A stretch of DNA of 64,000 nt, from contig NC_065551.1 in the NCBI RefSeq assembly GCF_022605725.1, forward strand, positions 19,468,001 through 19,532,000, read 5' to 3'. Positions 12,497 to 25,500 of the stretch are shown here, piece after piece. The notes under the pieces were generated by a model. That model saw only the letters and a program-made list of their open reading frames with translations, had not been told where the DNA came from and made no database searches. The translations under genes were made by a program, and so were the position numbers. Source of the DNA: Anthonomus grandis grandis. Lineage: Eukaryota; Arthropoda; Insecta; Coleoptera; Curculionidae. The number at the start of each line of letters is the position of its first letter. Position 1 is the stretch's first letter.

Positions 12497-15081
12497 ATGC
12501 ACAGTTTTGGTTTTCATCAATATATCTTTGAAGTCTTCGAAGCCACTGGACTTGAAAACTGTCTCGATAATGTATTTTCCAACGTTGATCTAGGGGGCCT
12601 TAGATTCGAGATTGTTGATCTCGATATATGTGACCATAAGGGTACGGGTCTGGAATGCACCTCAGTGGGAACAGTTTTCTGGGACTCAGAAAGTGACTAT
12701 TTGCCTATGATGGAGAGAGGAGGAAAGTTGTTCTTCTCTATGATAGAGGACATTTCTTGGGACTTTCTAAATATCATGTACCTAGATGATAGGTTTTCCA
12801 ATTTTGTTCACCTGATTTCCACTGCATTTCTGGCTTGTTTTCCGGAAAAGACCTATTCTAAGAGAAAAAGTCAGGCGGGTGTAGTGAGTTGGTTAAATGA
12901 AGGTTTAAGAGCAATGCGAGATAATATTCAATTTTTTACTGAAGTTAATAAAATAATAATCTTGAGGCTTCGCATCACTTACAAGAATTCATAAAAACTA
13001 TTAAACAGTGACTAACAAATTTCTCACTTCCAAAACCCGATAAAAATAGTGTGAATATTAATAATGAGTATAGGGGTATCACAAAAACTTAAACTACTCT
13101 TAATATAATACTCGATGAATTTATTCGCTAGTTTTTAAGCATTTCTTCCAAGCTACATAGCCGTACTCCTGCATCCCGCAATGACCCGGTTAACTATGTA
13201 CTACTTTATGCAGACCAGAGGCTTGAATTCCAACCAGTCTATTTAATGAGGCTAGAGATATTGTCAACTTACTTTGAAATAGAAATTAATAAGAAAAATC
13301 CATTTGATCTTACTGTAAGATTGATCAATTAAATAAAAAATATTATAATAAGTCCTCTGACAAAGCTTATAAGACTGTGTAAAGTAGAAGGAGTTTTTCC
13401 TGATGTTTTGAAAATTGCGGTGGTCATTCCAGTTTTTAAAACATCAGGAAATAGTATCTAATTATAGACCTACTTCTCTATTACCTATAGTTTCAAAGAT
13501 ATTTGAAAAATCTCTGGCTCGAAAAATTGTAGGCTTCAGTGAGTCTTAACGGCTTTTTGAGGAATCTGAGTATGGCTTCGGAAAGGGACTAAATACTATT
13601 CAAGGTATTATGAATCTGGTTACTTATATCCAGGATGCTTTTTAAAACGAGGGATCATAAAACATTTGCGAATTAAGTAGTTTCTACCAGACTGCTGCTA
13701 GAGGGTGAGATTTGCAGGTCTTGAATCGGAGCGAGGATGCTTGCGCATAGGAGTTCCCCAGGGCTCGGTGTTGTGCTCTTTACAACTATGTAGAACGGCG
13801 CAATTCACTCTCTTTGTTGATGACACTACAGTCTCATCCTGCAGTAAAGATTTAATAAGTTTACTGCAGAGGTTACAGCTTCTTGGATCTCAGTATTGGT
13901 CACAAACCATTGATTCCATTCAAGAGGTTGCTTCTTAATGCACCCAAAACGCAGGTACACCCGGTGTGAGTGTGACGCCAATGTGACGTCTTAAGCTTTC
14001 AGAAATCGGAAAGTCACCTCGGTGTGTACCCTGCTTTCCGTTCAGAAATAAAATTGTGTGCGCACTGTGTGCACACTCAGACATACAGTAATTAGATGGT
14101 GTGATTAGTGTGTTGAAATGTCATTAACATTGTTTGTCAAGAAATGTTTATTTATAACTATTATAAATATTTTTAATTTATTTTGGATTGTTTATGGATT
14201 GAATTTCTCGCTGTTTCCTTTAAAAGACCTCTTTCCCTTGCACAAACAAATTAATAAAAGTAAAAAGATAATATTGTGCTAATAAAATTAAAACATAAAT
14301 ATGCTACTTAGCTTATTTATTTTTATTTAAAACTATATTATCTCCAATTACGGGTTTCTCATTTTCGTCAGTTACCAATTCATGACTAGTAATAATCTCT
14401 GTTTCTTGCTTAATTCTAATTCCAAACTATTCTGTTATGGAAAATTGTGATTTTTATGAAAAAGGAAACAAAGTAGGTAAATTAAACATGAATCTAGGTA
14501 TGTTGTGTTTTGTTTTGTCCTTTCTTAGGAGGAGATTAAATCGCTACTCCATACTTCCTTCTTCCTTTGGTGCCATACCAATCGTTCAGAAATAGTAACG
14601 TTAGACCGTCACTCAAAGAGCACTGGGTGTCGAATTCCTGAACTCTCTCCAGTACTAAATTTTTCGGTGTTCTGCTGGATCCTGGTTCAGTATGGGATCC
14701 AGATGGGATAGTAGAAAAGTTCTCAAGCGACACATTTTTGCTTCGTGGACTTTCATCCTGTATTTCTTGTTTGAGGCCATAGTGGAGGAGCAAAGGACGT
14801 TCATCAGATTGCACAGAAGGGCCGTTCGTATTGCAGCAGGTTTGCCATATAGAGCAGATTGCAGAGTGATCTTTAGATCTAAGATAATAACATTATCCTG
14901 TCAGTATTTTTATGTCAGCCTTGTTTATGTAAAATACAATATGCACAAATTTCAAACTCATGAAGATATTCATGATATCAACTTATGCTTTAGACTACTT
15001 AAGAGAGAATTACCAAATCTTCATACATTGGAGAGATATTTCCAGAAGGAATATATTGTCTCCATCACTGTTCATAATTAA
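12497..15081 (+). pseudogene. non-LTR retrotransposon ORF2 remnant (EN-RT)
   Basis: Plus-strand pieces in order: the end of the endonuclease domain and linker (12497-12994; SNVDLGGLRFEIVD, then a CDHKG motif like the SDH block of these nucleases); fragments of RT (about 13365-13640; KIAVVIPVFKTSG, YRPTSLLPIVSKIFEKSL, EESEYGFGKGL); GVPQGSVLCSL and FVDDTTV (motif C with both Asp, 13705-13938); and a C-terminal segment (14692-15081; HRRAVRIAAGLPYRADCR). Stops, frameshifts and about 700 bp of foreign-looking sequence between 13940 and 14690 break it. It fits the jockey-like group of insect LINEs. Minus-strand frames over it are shadows. Confidence 0.75.
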
Positions 15082-15129
15082 TAAGCATCATTATTACCAT
15101 TAAGCTTTTAAATCGTGGTTCCACTTATT

Positions 15130-16060
15130 TGCGATTTATTTTAAAATAAATTTTTTGTTGGCAAAAAACTGGACAATAAGGCGATTTGGCAACTATAGTG
15201 CTAGACAAAAACGACAGTTGTAATAACAAAATGATAAACAAAAACTGTCAATTTCGTTGATCGTCACTCGTTTTGTACTGTGCACTTTAACGATAATGTC
15301 AAGTTAGTATTTAAGTTAATGGCTTATAAAAGTGACTATGTACAATCAATATTGACTTAAAAACTTCACAAATAAAAGTTTAAAGCAAATAAAAAGTGTT
15401 TGCTTAGGAGCGTCAAGCCTCTGTCACTTGTAAACTGAGTGCCATCCTTGTTGTCATTGCTTAATATTGCGCTGTTGCTGACATTTTCTGTTCTTTTTTC
15501 TATTTATATGCAAAGAAAATCCGGATTTTAATATTAAGACTGTACAATCTGGTTACAATCGTGCTATGGTAATTTAACACTTTTATTTTAACATTATCAA
15601 GTCAAGTTACTTTTCTGGAATTATTATTAAGTCACAGTCTTTTGCTGACAATTTTTTTTTAAATTTAATTATTTGCAAAAAAAATGCTGATTTTAAAATA
15701 AAGGATTTATAATTTGGCAACGATGGTGACATATGCGGTTGCTATTGTCCCTAGAGACAACTAAATAATTTTTGACTTAAAAATTACAGTTATTAATTAC
15801 ATTAATGTGACGACGACGTTATTTCGAAAAAATGTTAACGTCAGCAATATTCTAAGTTACTGTCAATAATTTTATTATATATTGTCTAAATGACTAATTT
15901 TTTAAGAGATGGTTTCTATATCTGCTACTACTGTGTCACCTTGGGAATAATATTTTGACGTAACAATGCCAGTTTGATGAAACAAGATAGTGGACAGATG
16001 CCATCTTAAAAAACTGTCAATGTCAGCAATGTTTTTAGTTACTGTCAAGAGTTATGCAAT
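15130..16060. repeat. degenerate direct repeats of about 180 bp
   Basis: Similar blocks recur in the same direction. GTTGCTGACATTTTC with a downstream ATGCAAAGAAAAT (from 15474) resembles TTTGCTGACAATTT with TTTGCAAAAAAAAT (from 15640). GTCAGCAATATTCTAAG followed by TTACTGTCAA (15841) resembles GTCAGCAATGTTTTTAG followed by TTACTGTCAA (16021). Divergence is high; this may be an old minisatellite or a repeated MITE. Confidence 0.4.
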
Positions 16061-16477
16061 GTTTTTAGTGAATTAAAATACCGGTCTTGTGGTACGTCAT
16101 TTTAAAGATATTATCGAGTACTTTGTTATTCCAAAAGATAAATCTAGTTAAAAGTATAGGTGAACCACCACTGTACCGAACCGTTTATAGTGTGAGAACA
16201 ACCAACACCGAAATTTCCTTACCGAAGAGGCTAAAAAATCCCCGTCTGATTTATAGCATGCAAACCTCATTCCTATTAATAATTTATTTGGTGTGTATAT
16301 TGCTACAACCGCGAATACAAGTCGTAAATGAATTTTAACGGTGCACGATTGGTTTCGAGGGAAGGCAATAACCATTTATAATGTTTCTTTAGGACCGTGT
16401 AATATTGATACATTATGTGTTTACGTTTTTATAAATACATGATTTTATTTAAAAACTTAAAAAAAGAACAAATAAAA

Positions 16478-17213
16478 TTAAGACTTCTGATGGTAACCTG
16501 CAAATTTCGTATAACCTTCACACAAATTGACCAACACTTGATACATCTCCTCAACATCAATGTGCTGCTCAAAATTTCGTTTCATCTTTGAAGGGTAAAG
16601 TTTCTCCATAGATTCTTCTTCTTTGTATCCAAAGGCACTATCACCTTTAATGGGCTTCTTTTTCTTTCTTCTTCTTTTGGTTAGTTCCGAGTTTACCATA
16701 GCTGCCATCACCTGGGTGATATTAGGGTTCATATTATAGTAATCTTGTTTTTCTCTGATGGCTGCTATGACAAGGAAGAGTAGGTAGCCACCAAAAGCCA
16801 AAAAGGCGAGCGTGATAACAGAGAGTTGGAATATTTTGGTAATACTCTTCTTTTTTTCGTGATATTTTTCTTCTTCTTCATATTGGAGGTAGAAGTTGTC
16901 ACCTTTTTTTTGAAATCCACTTTGAGCGTTATAAGGGAGAGCTTCTGGAGTACCTAGTAATAGGTAAAAAAAATCGTTTTTCATTAATACATTTTTCAGG
17001 ACAAATCTTACCTTTAAGTAAAGAGTCAGTTGTTTTACTGTCATTTACTCTTGGGGCATCAGTTGTAATGCTTAAGACATTTTTTTTAATATTCAGTAAG
17101 GCATCTAAGGGCAAGGTACTTAGAGAAGCTACATCAACAATTGATGAGAAATTCGAATCACATGACACCTGCAGTACCACAGTGAATAACACGATTACTG
17201 GTAAAGAGTACAT
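16478..17213 (-). CDS. secreted/single-pass membrane protein, function unknown (2 exons)
   Basis: Exons 17213-17012 and 16953-16478 join across a 58-bp intron (donor AAAG|GTAAGA, acceptor TTACTAG|GTAC) in matching phase, giving 225 residues. The start is the first ATG and is followed by a signal peptide (LPVIVLFTVVLQVSC, cut near residue 18). A short luminal part follows. The second exon starts with GTPEALPYNAQSGF, has an acidic then basic stretch (QYEEEEKYHEKKK), one strong membrane segment at about residues 108-131 (LAFLAFGGYLLFLVIAAI), and a tail with a basic run near residue 155 and LVNLCEGYTKFAG at the end. A poly(A) signal lies about 35 bp past the stop. I do not recognise the family. 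The divergent neighbour at 18287 has the same length and a two-exon plan, so the two could be diverged paralogues (inference). Confidence 0.75.
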
Positions 17214-18286
17214 GTTATTTTACCGTAAATAATAAAGATTACTGACACCATTTGTATCAGTGAACATCCACGGTGCGTTTTAATAATTCACGGCTTGATA
17301 TAGTCTGCACCAACAATTTTTTTATATCATAAAAAATAATAAATTAAAATTTTTGCAGCGATTTTGTTGTGCAATAAGGTTGTACACAGGATAAAGACTT
17401 TCAGAAAATCTTACTTATGCTAAAAACTATTTTGCGGCCAATTTTCCAGTTGTTTGAAGTTTTGGAAATCAGCGATTTTATCAATATTCACATGATCAGC
17501 GATTTTGCTGCCTCAACCAAGTTACTGCGAATTCAGCCAACGCCCAACGAAACTTCTGAGTATAATTTTCTTGTGCAACATTCTTGCGTAATTTGTAAAG
17601 GAGTTACTTAAAGTCAGCTTCTCATAATTAAGTAAATAAATAAATAAAAATTAATGAAACAATAATCTAGAGATAATAAATGACCTATGTAAATGCTGTT
17701 GTACATACAGGTTGCACGACACAATCTTTGAGGTGAGAAATACCATCAAAACGAGTTTGAAATTGATTTTGTTTTATTTTTCTGCACCGTTAATTCTCAT
17801 TTCAAGGTTTATTCACAGTCCAGGGGTATAAGTTAAAAAAGAAGACGTTTTGAGACTAATTCTTTTTTTTTCAGATTTTTACTTGTGGCAACACCGCTTT
17901 AGGCTTGAGTTCTCAATGATCCCATATAGGCATCAGGTGCACAACTCATGTCTGACCGTGCTATCGTTGTTGCCACACGGCGCAAAAACTAAAAACAGTC
18001 AAGGAAAGTGCAACGAGCTATTACTCAATTTAACTAATTATTAATTTAAATATTGTTTTTTATTATTTGAATTAATTTATTAAAAAGTGCCTGCTTTTGG
18101 TAAAAATTATTATTGTCTTGGAAAATCTAAAAAAAAATTGCTTCAACCATTATACCGTATAGAAGACAATTATTATCGTCTACAGGTGTCGTGCAAGGAT
18201 TAACAGATCACCGAACCGAATAATTCGTCTTTTTCTTTGCGAGTCTCATTATACATCTGGCTTCACTTTACGATAAACTTCCAAAC
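17214..18286. other. intergenic region between two divergent genes
   Basis: About 1.07 kb between two starts facing away from each other; a shared or bidirectional promoter is possible. I saw no TATA box at a convincing distance from either start. Short open frames here have no family motif. Confidence 0.5.
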
Positions 18287-19021
18287 ATGTTAAAAATTAA
18301 ATTTTATTCACTTTTTTTAATTATTATTAGTAGTTTTATAGCAATCAGTGCAAATAAACCAAACATCCAAGAAAATGATTATATGGCAGTAAAAGGTCAT
18401 ATCAGTGGGGTCACAAATTTAGTCACCGAAGCCCTTCAGAATATGGCAACTGGCCATAACAATGGACACAAACCCAAAATCAGCCCTTTGATTACTGGCT
18501 TCCTAAAACTATTGGGGTTTGACCCTAATAACATTGTCACTATTGCTTTAAATGGGGTCATATTTTTAGCGCAAATGGTAAGTAAGTGTCTTATATATTC
18601 ACTTAAATTTCCTAGGCTATAAATATTGTAGATGGGATCTTTAATATTACGTAAACCAAGCGAAAAGCTACGCATGTCTCATGACACGGAAGAGTCCCCG
18701 GATATTAGCATGGAAAACCCTTTTGACTGGATTTGGCAAAATCAGGAAATTGCCAATAGGGTTAGCCTACTTACTAGTAAGGACTTATCGGAAAACGTCT
18801 TGAATTATATTAAAGAAAACTCCCAGAATGAGGAAACTGCTTGTGTGCAATTGTTAATTTGTAAAATTTCGCCCTTTATCTGGAAAATGCAAGATGCACT
18901 GACCAAGGAAAATTCTTTGGGTGAGGGTTATACTTCTGTGCTGTTTCATTTTATTCCTACGAGGGAAGAACTGAAAAAGCAAAGTGAAATTTGCGAAAAA
19001 AGATTTCCATTCTGTAACTAA
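18287..19021 (+). CDS. secreted cysteine-containing protein, function unknown (2 exons)
   Basis: Exons 18287-18577 and 18632-19021, intron 54 bp (donor AAATG|GTAAGT, acceptor TTGTAG|ATG), phase 0, giving 226 residues. A nearer AG at 18616 would run into a stop, so the later acceptor is chosen. Residues 1-22 form a signal peptide (KFYSLFLIIISSFIAISA). A hydrophobic helix-rich part follows (ISPLITGFLKLLGF, IVTIALNGVIFLAQM). The second exon holds NPFDWIWQNQEIANRV, then TACVQLLICKISPFIWKMQ and a C-terminal EICEKRFPFCN, so at least four Cys could pair. The CVQLLICK plus C-x5-C tail layout is, from memory, shared by insect secreted proteins without known function. No transmembrane segment beyond the central hydrophobic part is certain. 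Confidence 0.8.
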
Positions 19022-19545
19022 AAGAAGTAGAAAATAAGAATTTTCCCAATATATGGCAACACCACGTTGCGCTTAAGTTATATTTTTTAATACAGTAGCG
19101 GCGTTGGTTAAGCTACGGGTGAAGTCGACACGATTCGTAGATGGCCGTTTTAGCGATGTTGCCATATGATGTGAGAAATAATAATGAGCACCCTTAAATT
19201 TCTAATAATATTTACGACTTATTTAGTTTAATTTTTTTTTAAAAATATATATATTTTTTTAAAATTAGATTTTTATCATTTTTCATTACCTCCTCATACT
19301 TATTCCATTTATCCATTTATAGCAACAGCGTTTTGCGAAACTATTTTTTTCAATACTAAACGGCAGGCGCTGTTTTAATTAATATGATCGCCTATTAAAA
19401 AAAATTATAAATTTCCAATATTATTAACGACTTAATTGAAATATTTTTTTTTTTAAAGAAATGAAGTTATTTGAAAAAATTAAAGAATTTTTTTAAAAGA
19501 ATTGTGTGCAGTCTCATTAAAACAAAGATAATTAAAATTATTTTT

Positions 19546-22500
19546 TTATTTATTTTCTTTCTCCAACTCATGACAAAGCTGATGTCTACTCTGCGACTTG
19601 GCTGACTTTAAATCACATATTATTTGTGCTTTGCACTGCTTATCGCAGATTGGAGCCTCTATAGAGTTTCTATAATAATTTCTAAAAAATAAATATCATT
19701 TTAGAGCATGGTTTCCGCACGAGAAGCTTAAGATTTACCTGTAAAAAATACCGAATAAGTCTTCATCAGTTACCATTGCCTCCAGCAACTTATTCCACTC
19801 TGCAGGCCTCAGACTAGACATCTGATAAGTATCTTTAGCAGAATACAATTTGTACCATTCTGGTCTGTTACCAGGCCTATTGGCTTTTTCCAGATCGAAA
19901 GTCCAGGTTTCATGGTCCAATACCTCCTGGAAATGCCTATTTTGAATCACTACAAAACAGCTTTCAAGATTGCACTTACCCTAGTGCTTCCATCATAGTC
20001 TCCATCAATGTAATAAATGCGATAAGCTGGATTATTGAAAGTGTAGCTAGTGACAGATGGTGCTAAATAAGCAACTGCTATAGCTTCACCTGAAATATTT
20101 AAAGTTCCTTAGTTTTTGGTTATTACAGAAAGATTCCAAAGGATACTGAGCCATTATGATACGCTGAACTAATTCTACATCTATACTATGCAGCAATGCT
20201 AAAGACAGTTAATAATGAAATCAGCCACTAAAGTTCCATCACCTGTAAATTTCAGTTCGGAAATATGTTTATTCAGCCTCCACCTTATGCGTTTTTGAAA
20301 CGAGTTTCTCTTACTATACTCCTCAGTTTCATAAAATACTTCAAATTCATCGGCGTGACTATGTCCATAAAACAGTCCCACTATTGTGTCCTTATATCGG
20401 TTTATTATGTCATAGAAGTTGCTTGACCATGCCTTCATGCAATCTGAGCTTCCAGGTGCTATATGACCTAAAAATCCAATGGTCAAAAAATTGGTTAAGT
20501 AAATTTTACATGCTTACCTATAATCTGGACTTTTTCTTCATTTTCTTCCGCTTGGCTCAACTCGTGTATGAGCCATTTTAACTCACTGGCAGGATCGGTA
20601 CTATTGACAAAAAGCCACCTAGAAAAATTTTCTTTAGTACCTTTTTAACATGAAATTTTCACTTACCAGCTTAGTGAGTGGCAATAGTTGGTATTCACAG
20701 ATATCAACCTAAATCCAGGTCGAAGCAATACAGAATAAAAAGCTCCATGGTAGACAGTATCAGAAGCACTATCTGGCAACCACCTTTTCCAACTTTCCGC
20801 CATTTCATTGTAGAGCCAAGAGGTAGAATGATTAGGATCTTTCATCCACGGAGGAGCAAAACTGTAAAAATAAAAATAAACGTGACGTGCACAAGTTAGG
20901 AAAGGGAAAAACGTACTTTCCAGCTGGACTAGACTCATGGTTACCAATAGCTGGAAATATCGGAGTGTTTGGAAATGCAGAAGACACCAGCTCAATAGTG
21001 TCATTAATGGTTTTCAAGTTAAAATCTTTGGTTTGGTTCCATATATCGTGCGGAGGTAAATCGCCTGTCCATAATATATAATCAATATTCTAAAATAGAC
21101 CTAATTAAATTATAATTCTTAATTTATATAAAACTTCCATTACAGGATGCTGTAATGCGATGTGCTCGAGCATATCCTCCAGTAAAGCTTTGGGTGCATC
21201 ACATTTTTCATACGAACCCCACCTAAAACATGTTCAAAGCTGGTTAAACTTATTCTTAAAACTTTATAAATTGTCCTTACTTTCCGGCTAATGAAGGTTT
21301 TTCTAAAGGCCTTGGGGTACTGTAAGCTCGGCAACAAAGTGGCTCTTTACAGTTGGCTGGAGAACCCTCTGCGTAATCTAAATCATAATGAGTATCTGAG
21401 ATCTGCAATACTTTAAATACTGGTAAGCCACCCTAAAAAAATGAAATTTAAGTGTTAGGTAACGTTGATTTTCATTAAAGAAGTTAATTTCTCTGAACGC
21501 CAAGTGACACAATGTGACATTGAAAGGACATTGTGTCACTTGGTTGTCCCCTATAATCCCCTTTAATTTTTGAATATTATAAAATAATTACGGAAGAAAC
21601 TTAAATAGAACTAGAAATAACAGTTTCTCAATCAAGATTTTCTAATATAAATATGCATAACATTGTAATGCTTGGTCAAATCCTTCCTCCCCCCTCCCCT
21701 TTTTAAAGCGTCACATAGTTTACGTATGATCCCCTCCAACTCTTTCTTAACTGGCTGGACGAAATATATAATATTATTGACTAATTCCAGACAGTTTATA
21801 GAGTCATTCATTTTAACCCTTTATTATTCTTTATTCTCTCTGAATTTCCAGGGAAACAAAAAAAAGTTTTTTATCTCCTTCTAGACTTAGTTTTCTATCT
21901 TTCTATCTCTCTCAACTGCCTCGAAGAAATAAGTAATTATTGACCAATCTTGAGTAATTGATCGACCCATTATTCTAGTTTAATATTGCTACCGTGACAC
22001 CATCATAATTGAGCAATAGGAAAGTACATAAGAAATAAAATGTCCTACAGAAATATATAAGGTTATTAATTATTTCCAGGAGTCTTTCAGACTTTCCTGG
22101 ACTTAGTTTCTCTTTAAAATGCCTGTAATTAACAGAAATATATAATTTTTAGTTTAATTGGAAATCTTTTTTGCTCTCTTTTTCTTTCTATAAAATTAAA
22201 AAATTTACATTAAGAAATCTTGTTTCATGTTATCAACTAGCTAATATTAAATAAAAGAGAGAGGGAGTGAGATGCTGCTTAACTAATTCCAGGCAATTTA
22301 AAATCTATTTATTTATTACTATATGAGCCGCTCAGAGGAAAAGTGGTATATATCAGTATTTTTTAATTTTTGAGTTATACTATTAATTATGTTTCTACTG
22401 GTCTAATATATTTAGTCGAAAACTGTCAAAAGTCAAAATTTTAACTTAGCTAAGATAAGAGCTTCCTAACGTTATTCCTCTCAACATAATGGATTCGTTC

Positions 22501-25500
22501 GCTGGAATAGTGGTATAAGTCAAGGCACCACGCTGTTCCGATGTCGCGCCAGGTCCTATTAAACTCGCTTTTTCTTGTTTAGACAGGTTTTTTTAGTGTT
22601 ATGGTACGTAGTGTGTACTTTGTGGTTGACTAGATAGCATCAAAGTTTTATTATTTCTTTAGTTTGTTGAAAAACGTGGTTTTGTTTACGGAACAAATGA
22701 GTGATTTAAACGATATTCCTGAAAACCGTATAGATAGTGACGAAAATGGTGTACAAAAGAGGAAAAAACGTGTGCGACATGATAACGATCATAAGAAAAC
22801 CAAGGCAAAAATATTGAGGAACACCGGCAAGCAGTATGTTACTGGTAAAGGCACGATAATTCCTGCAAAGAGTTTTGAAAACAGCACGTGTGGCTGTGTA
22901 AAGCGTTGCCATAACTTCTTTAGCGAGGAGGAAAGAAACGGCATGTTTTCTCGTTTTTGGAGTTTGGGCGATTTTTCTCGACAAAATGCTTATGTTTCTG
23001 GACTTGTCCAAAGAGTTCCCGTGAAACAACGCCGTCCTAATAAGCTGGCTAATACATCAAAGGGGCCTAAGTGTGTTACTTACAACTACATTTTAAATAA
23101 TAAAACAGAAAGTATCGTAGTTTGTAAAAAGTACTTATCGGATACGTTTGTTATCTCAAACGGGAGACTTCAAAAACTTCTAAAAAAAGAAGAAATGGGT
23201 AATATACCAGGAGAAGATCTTCCTGGGGAAAAGGAATGTGTGCACAAAACATCTGAAGAAGCACTTAATGTTGTGAGGGAACATATTGGGCTTTTCCCGC
23301 GATTTTAAAGTCACTATACCAGGGCTCATAACCCAAACAGGAAATTCTTAAGCCCTGATCTCAACATTCGAAAATTATATAATTTGTATATACAATACTG
23401 CGATGAAAAAGGTTTACCTCAGGAGCAAATTATTAAAAAACATATCTATAGGGACGTATTCAATAAGGAATTCAACCTGTCGTTCCATAGCCCTAGGAAG
23501 AACACTTATGCAAGGTGTGACAAGTACAAAATTAAAACATCCATTTTACCCGACGGACCTCAGAAGAACGAACTAAAGACTGAGCATCAGCTGCATCTGA
23601 GAAAAGCCGAACGGGCAAGAAGTGCCTTAAAAGAAGATACAGAAACGTCAAGAGACTTAGACTCTACTGTTGTTTTGACCTTTGATCTTCAGAAAGCGTT
23701 AGCTTTCCCCAAACTTTTTACATCAAATGCATACTATAAGCGTAATATGTACGTTTATAACTTGGGTATTCATCACACTTTAACTGGCCAAGCATTTATG
23801 TACATCTGGGATGAAACAGTGGCCTCTAGGGGTTCTCAGGAAATCGGGTCATGCCTCATGAAACACATCGAACTTCACTGTGCCAATATTGACCATATCA
23901 TTGCCTATAGTGATGGATGCACTGGCCAAAACAGAAACCTAAAGTTGTCACTGATTTGCGATAGTTCAGAGTCCTAATAATAACGTTAGTAAGATTGATC
24001 ACAAGTTTATGGTATCTGGTCACTCCTATTTACCTAACGATGGAGATTTTGGGTACATCGAAAGGGCAGCCAAGCCGGCCTCAATCTACAGTAAAGATGA
24101 CTGGATTCGAGTAATTCGCAATGCAAGAAAATCCGTTTCGGGTGTACGAAATGCAACAAAATAATTTTTTTTCGACTAAGAATTTGGAGCAGTCAGTCAC
24201 GAAAAGAAAAACAAACAATAATAAAGTGCCTTTCAAGTGGTTGTAAGTCCAGTGGCTACAGTTTGACAGCATTCCCTACGAACTCTTGTATAAGGAAATA
24301 TTGAATAATGACAGTGGAGTTTAGTAGTTTGGATCTAAAAAAATCAGCCAAGGGAAGACCCCGTACTTCCTTTTCTTCTGCAAGCTTGCAACCACTTTAT
24401 GATACTCCTAGATCAGTTACGGATTCCTTACAGAATCGGATTCCTCCGATTCAGCATCAGTTCTTCCTGGACTTACTGACAAAAGAAGATGCTGTTGACA
24501 GTGGATCATTGTCCGATTCTGATGAAAATTAATTTGTTTAATAACTTGTTCTTACTCTCCTTACTGCAAGTTTAGTAAGTAAGATAAGTAGTAGTAATGT
24601 TTTGCTCTTCAAGCTCTATATTTTTTGAACACTTTTATCAGTAATAGATATCATAGTAAACATACTACAGCTATTATTTTTCTGTGGTTCATCAGTTTTG
24701 TGAAATTTGGTTAACTTTTACGGGGAAAAGTGATATCACTCTCCAAGTTATACCACTTTTCCGCTATGTTTTTGAAAAAAACTTACTGGAAGAATGACAT
24801 TGGGCGGCAAAAATATAATTAATGGGCGCAATCAGTAAAAATGTTTACCATATGAAATTTTAGTACAGGGTTATTATAAATATGTACAAAAAAGTAAAGA
24901 ATATGTTACTGTGATTTTTTAATTCATCCAGGTGCAAAATATCAATTTTCTAAATTTTTACTTTAAGGGACTTAGACCACTTTTCCGCTGAACGGCTCAT
25001 ATATAAAAGAGTTTTTATGGTTGCTCACAGAATTACTTTTCTGATTTCTGATCCTCTCAGACATTTGTCACAAAAACCATTTTTCCAAGCTCTTCTGTGA
25101 TCAGATCGGTTTCTATTTTACCTAACTCGAACAGATAGAAATAACACTAGCACACTTCTCTGATCCTCTCTTAAATTTTACAGGATTTTTTTTGGTTTTT
25201 CTGTGTGTCTGGAAGAGATATAAATATTTTACTAATTCCAAGCAAATAATATATATGGAGACACGACACACAAAGATACCATGGTGATAGCAAATAGCTT
25301 GGAAGCACTGCAAAGATTAATGGCATGCAGTAAACATTCAACAATATGGTCTTAATATCAATGTAAAGAAAATGAAACAAATGATTAACAGCGAAAGAAA
25401 TATAAATGGAGATCATCTATATGTGGACGGAATTCGAGTTGAACGTGTTTAACAATATTGCTACCGTGACACCATCATAATTGAACAATTGGAAAGTACA

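Larger units (their letters stand above)
21982..25453. repeat. large tandem duplication, unit A (3.47 kb)
   Basis: Starts at AATATTGCTACCGTGACACC and ends just before the same sequence at 25454. Unit B (25454-30402) repeats it with a few percent difference, internal deletions and one nested insertion. A third start of the unit (30403 to about 30474) shows the original sequence continuing into an old RT gene. The unit contains a whole DDE element plus both flanks, so it was copied as a segment and not by two transpositions. Confidence 0.85.

Noticed and set aside
20663..21081. Several plus-strand frames of 60-75 codons
   Set aside because: Antisense to sphingomyelinase exons with perfect metal-binding motifs.
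22706..23029. 107-codon minus-strand frame (and its twin at 27917-28141)
   Set aside because: Exact antisense of the transposase coding sequence; shadow.
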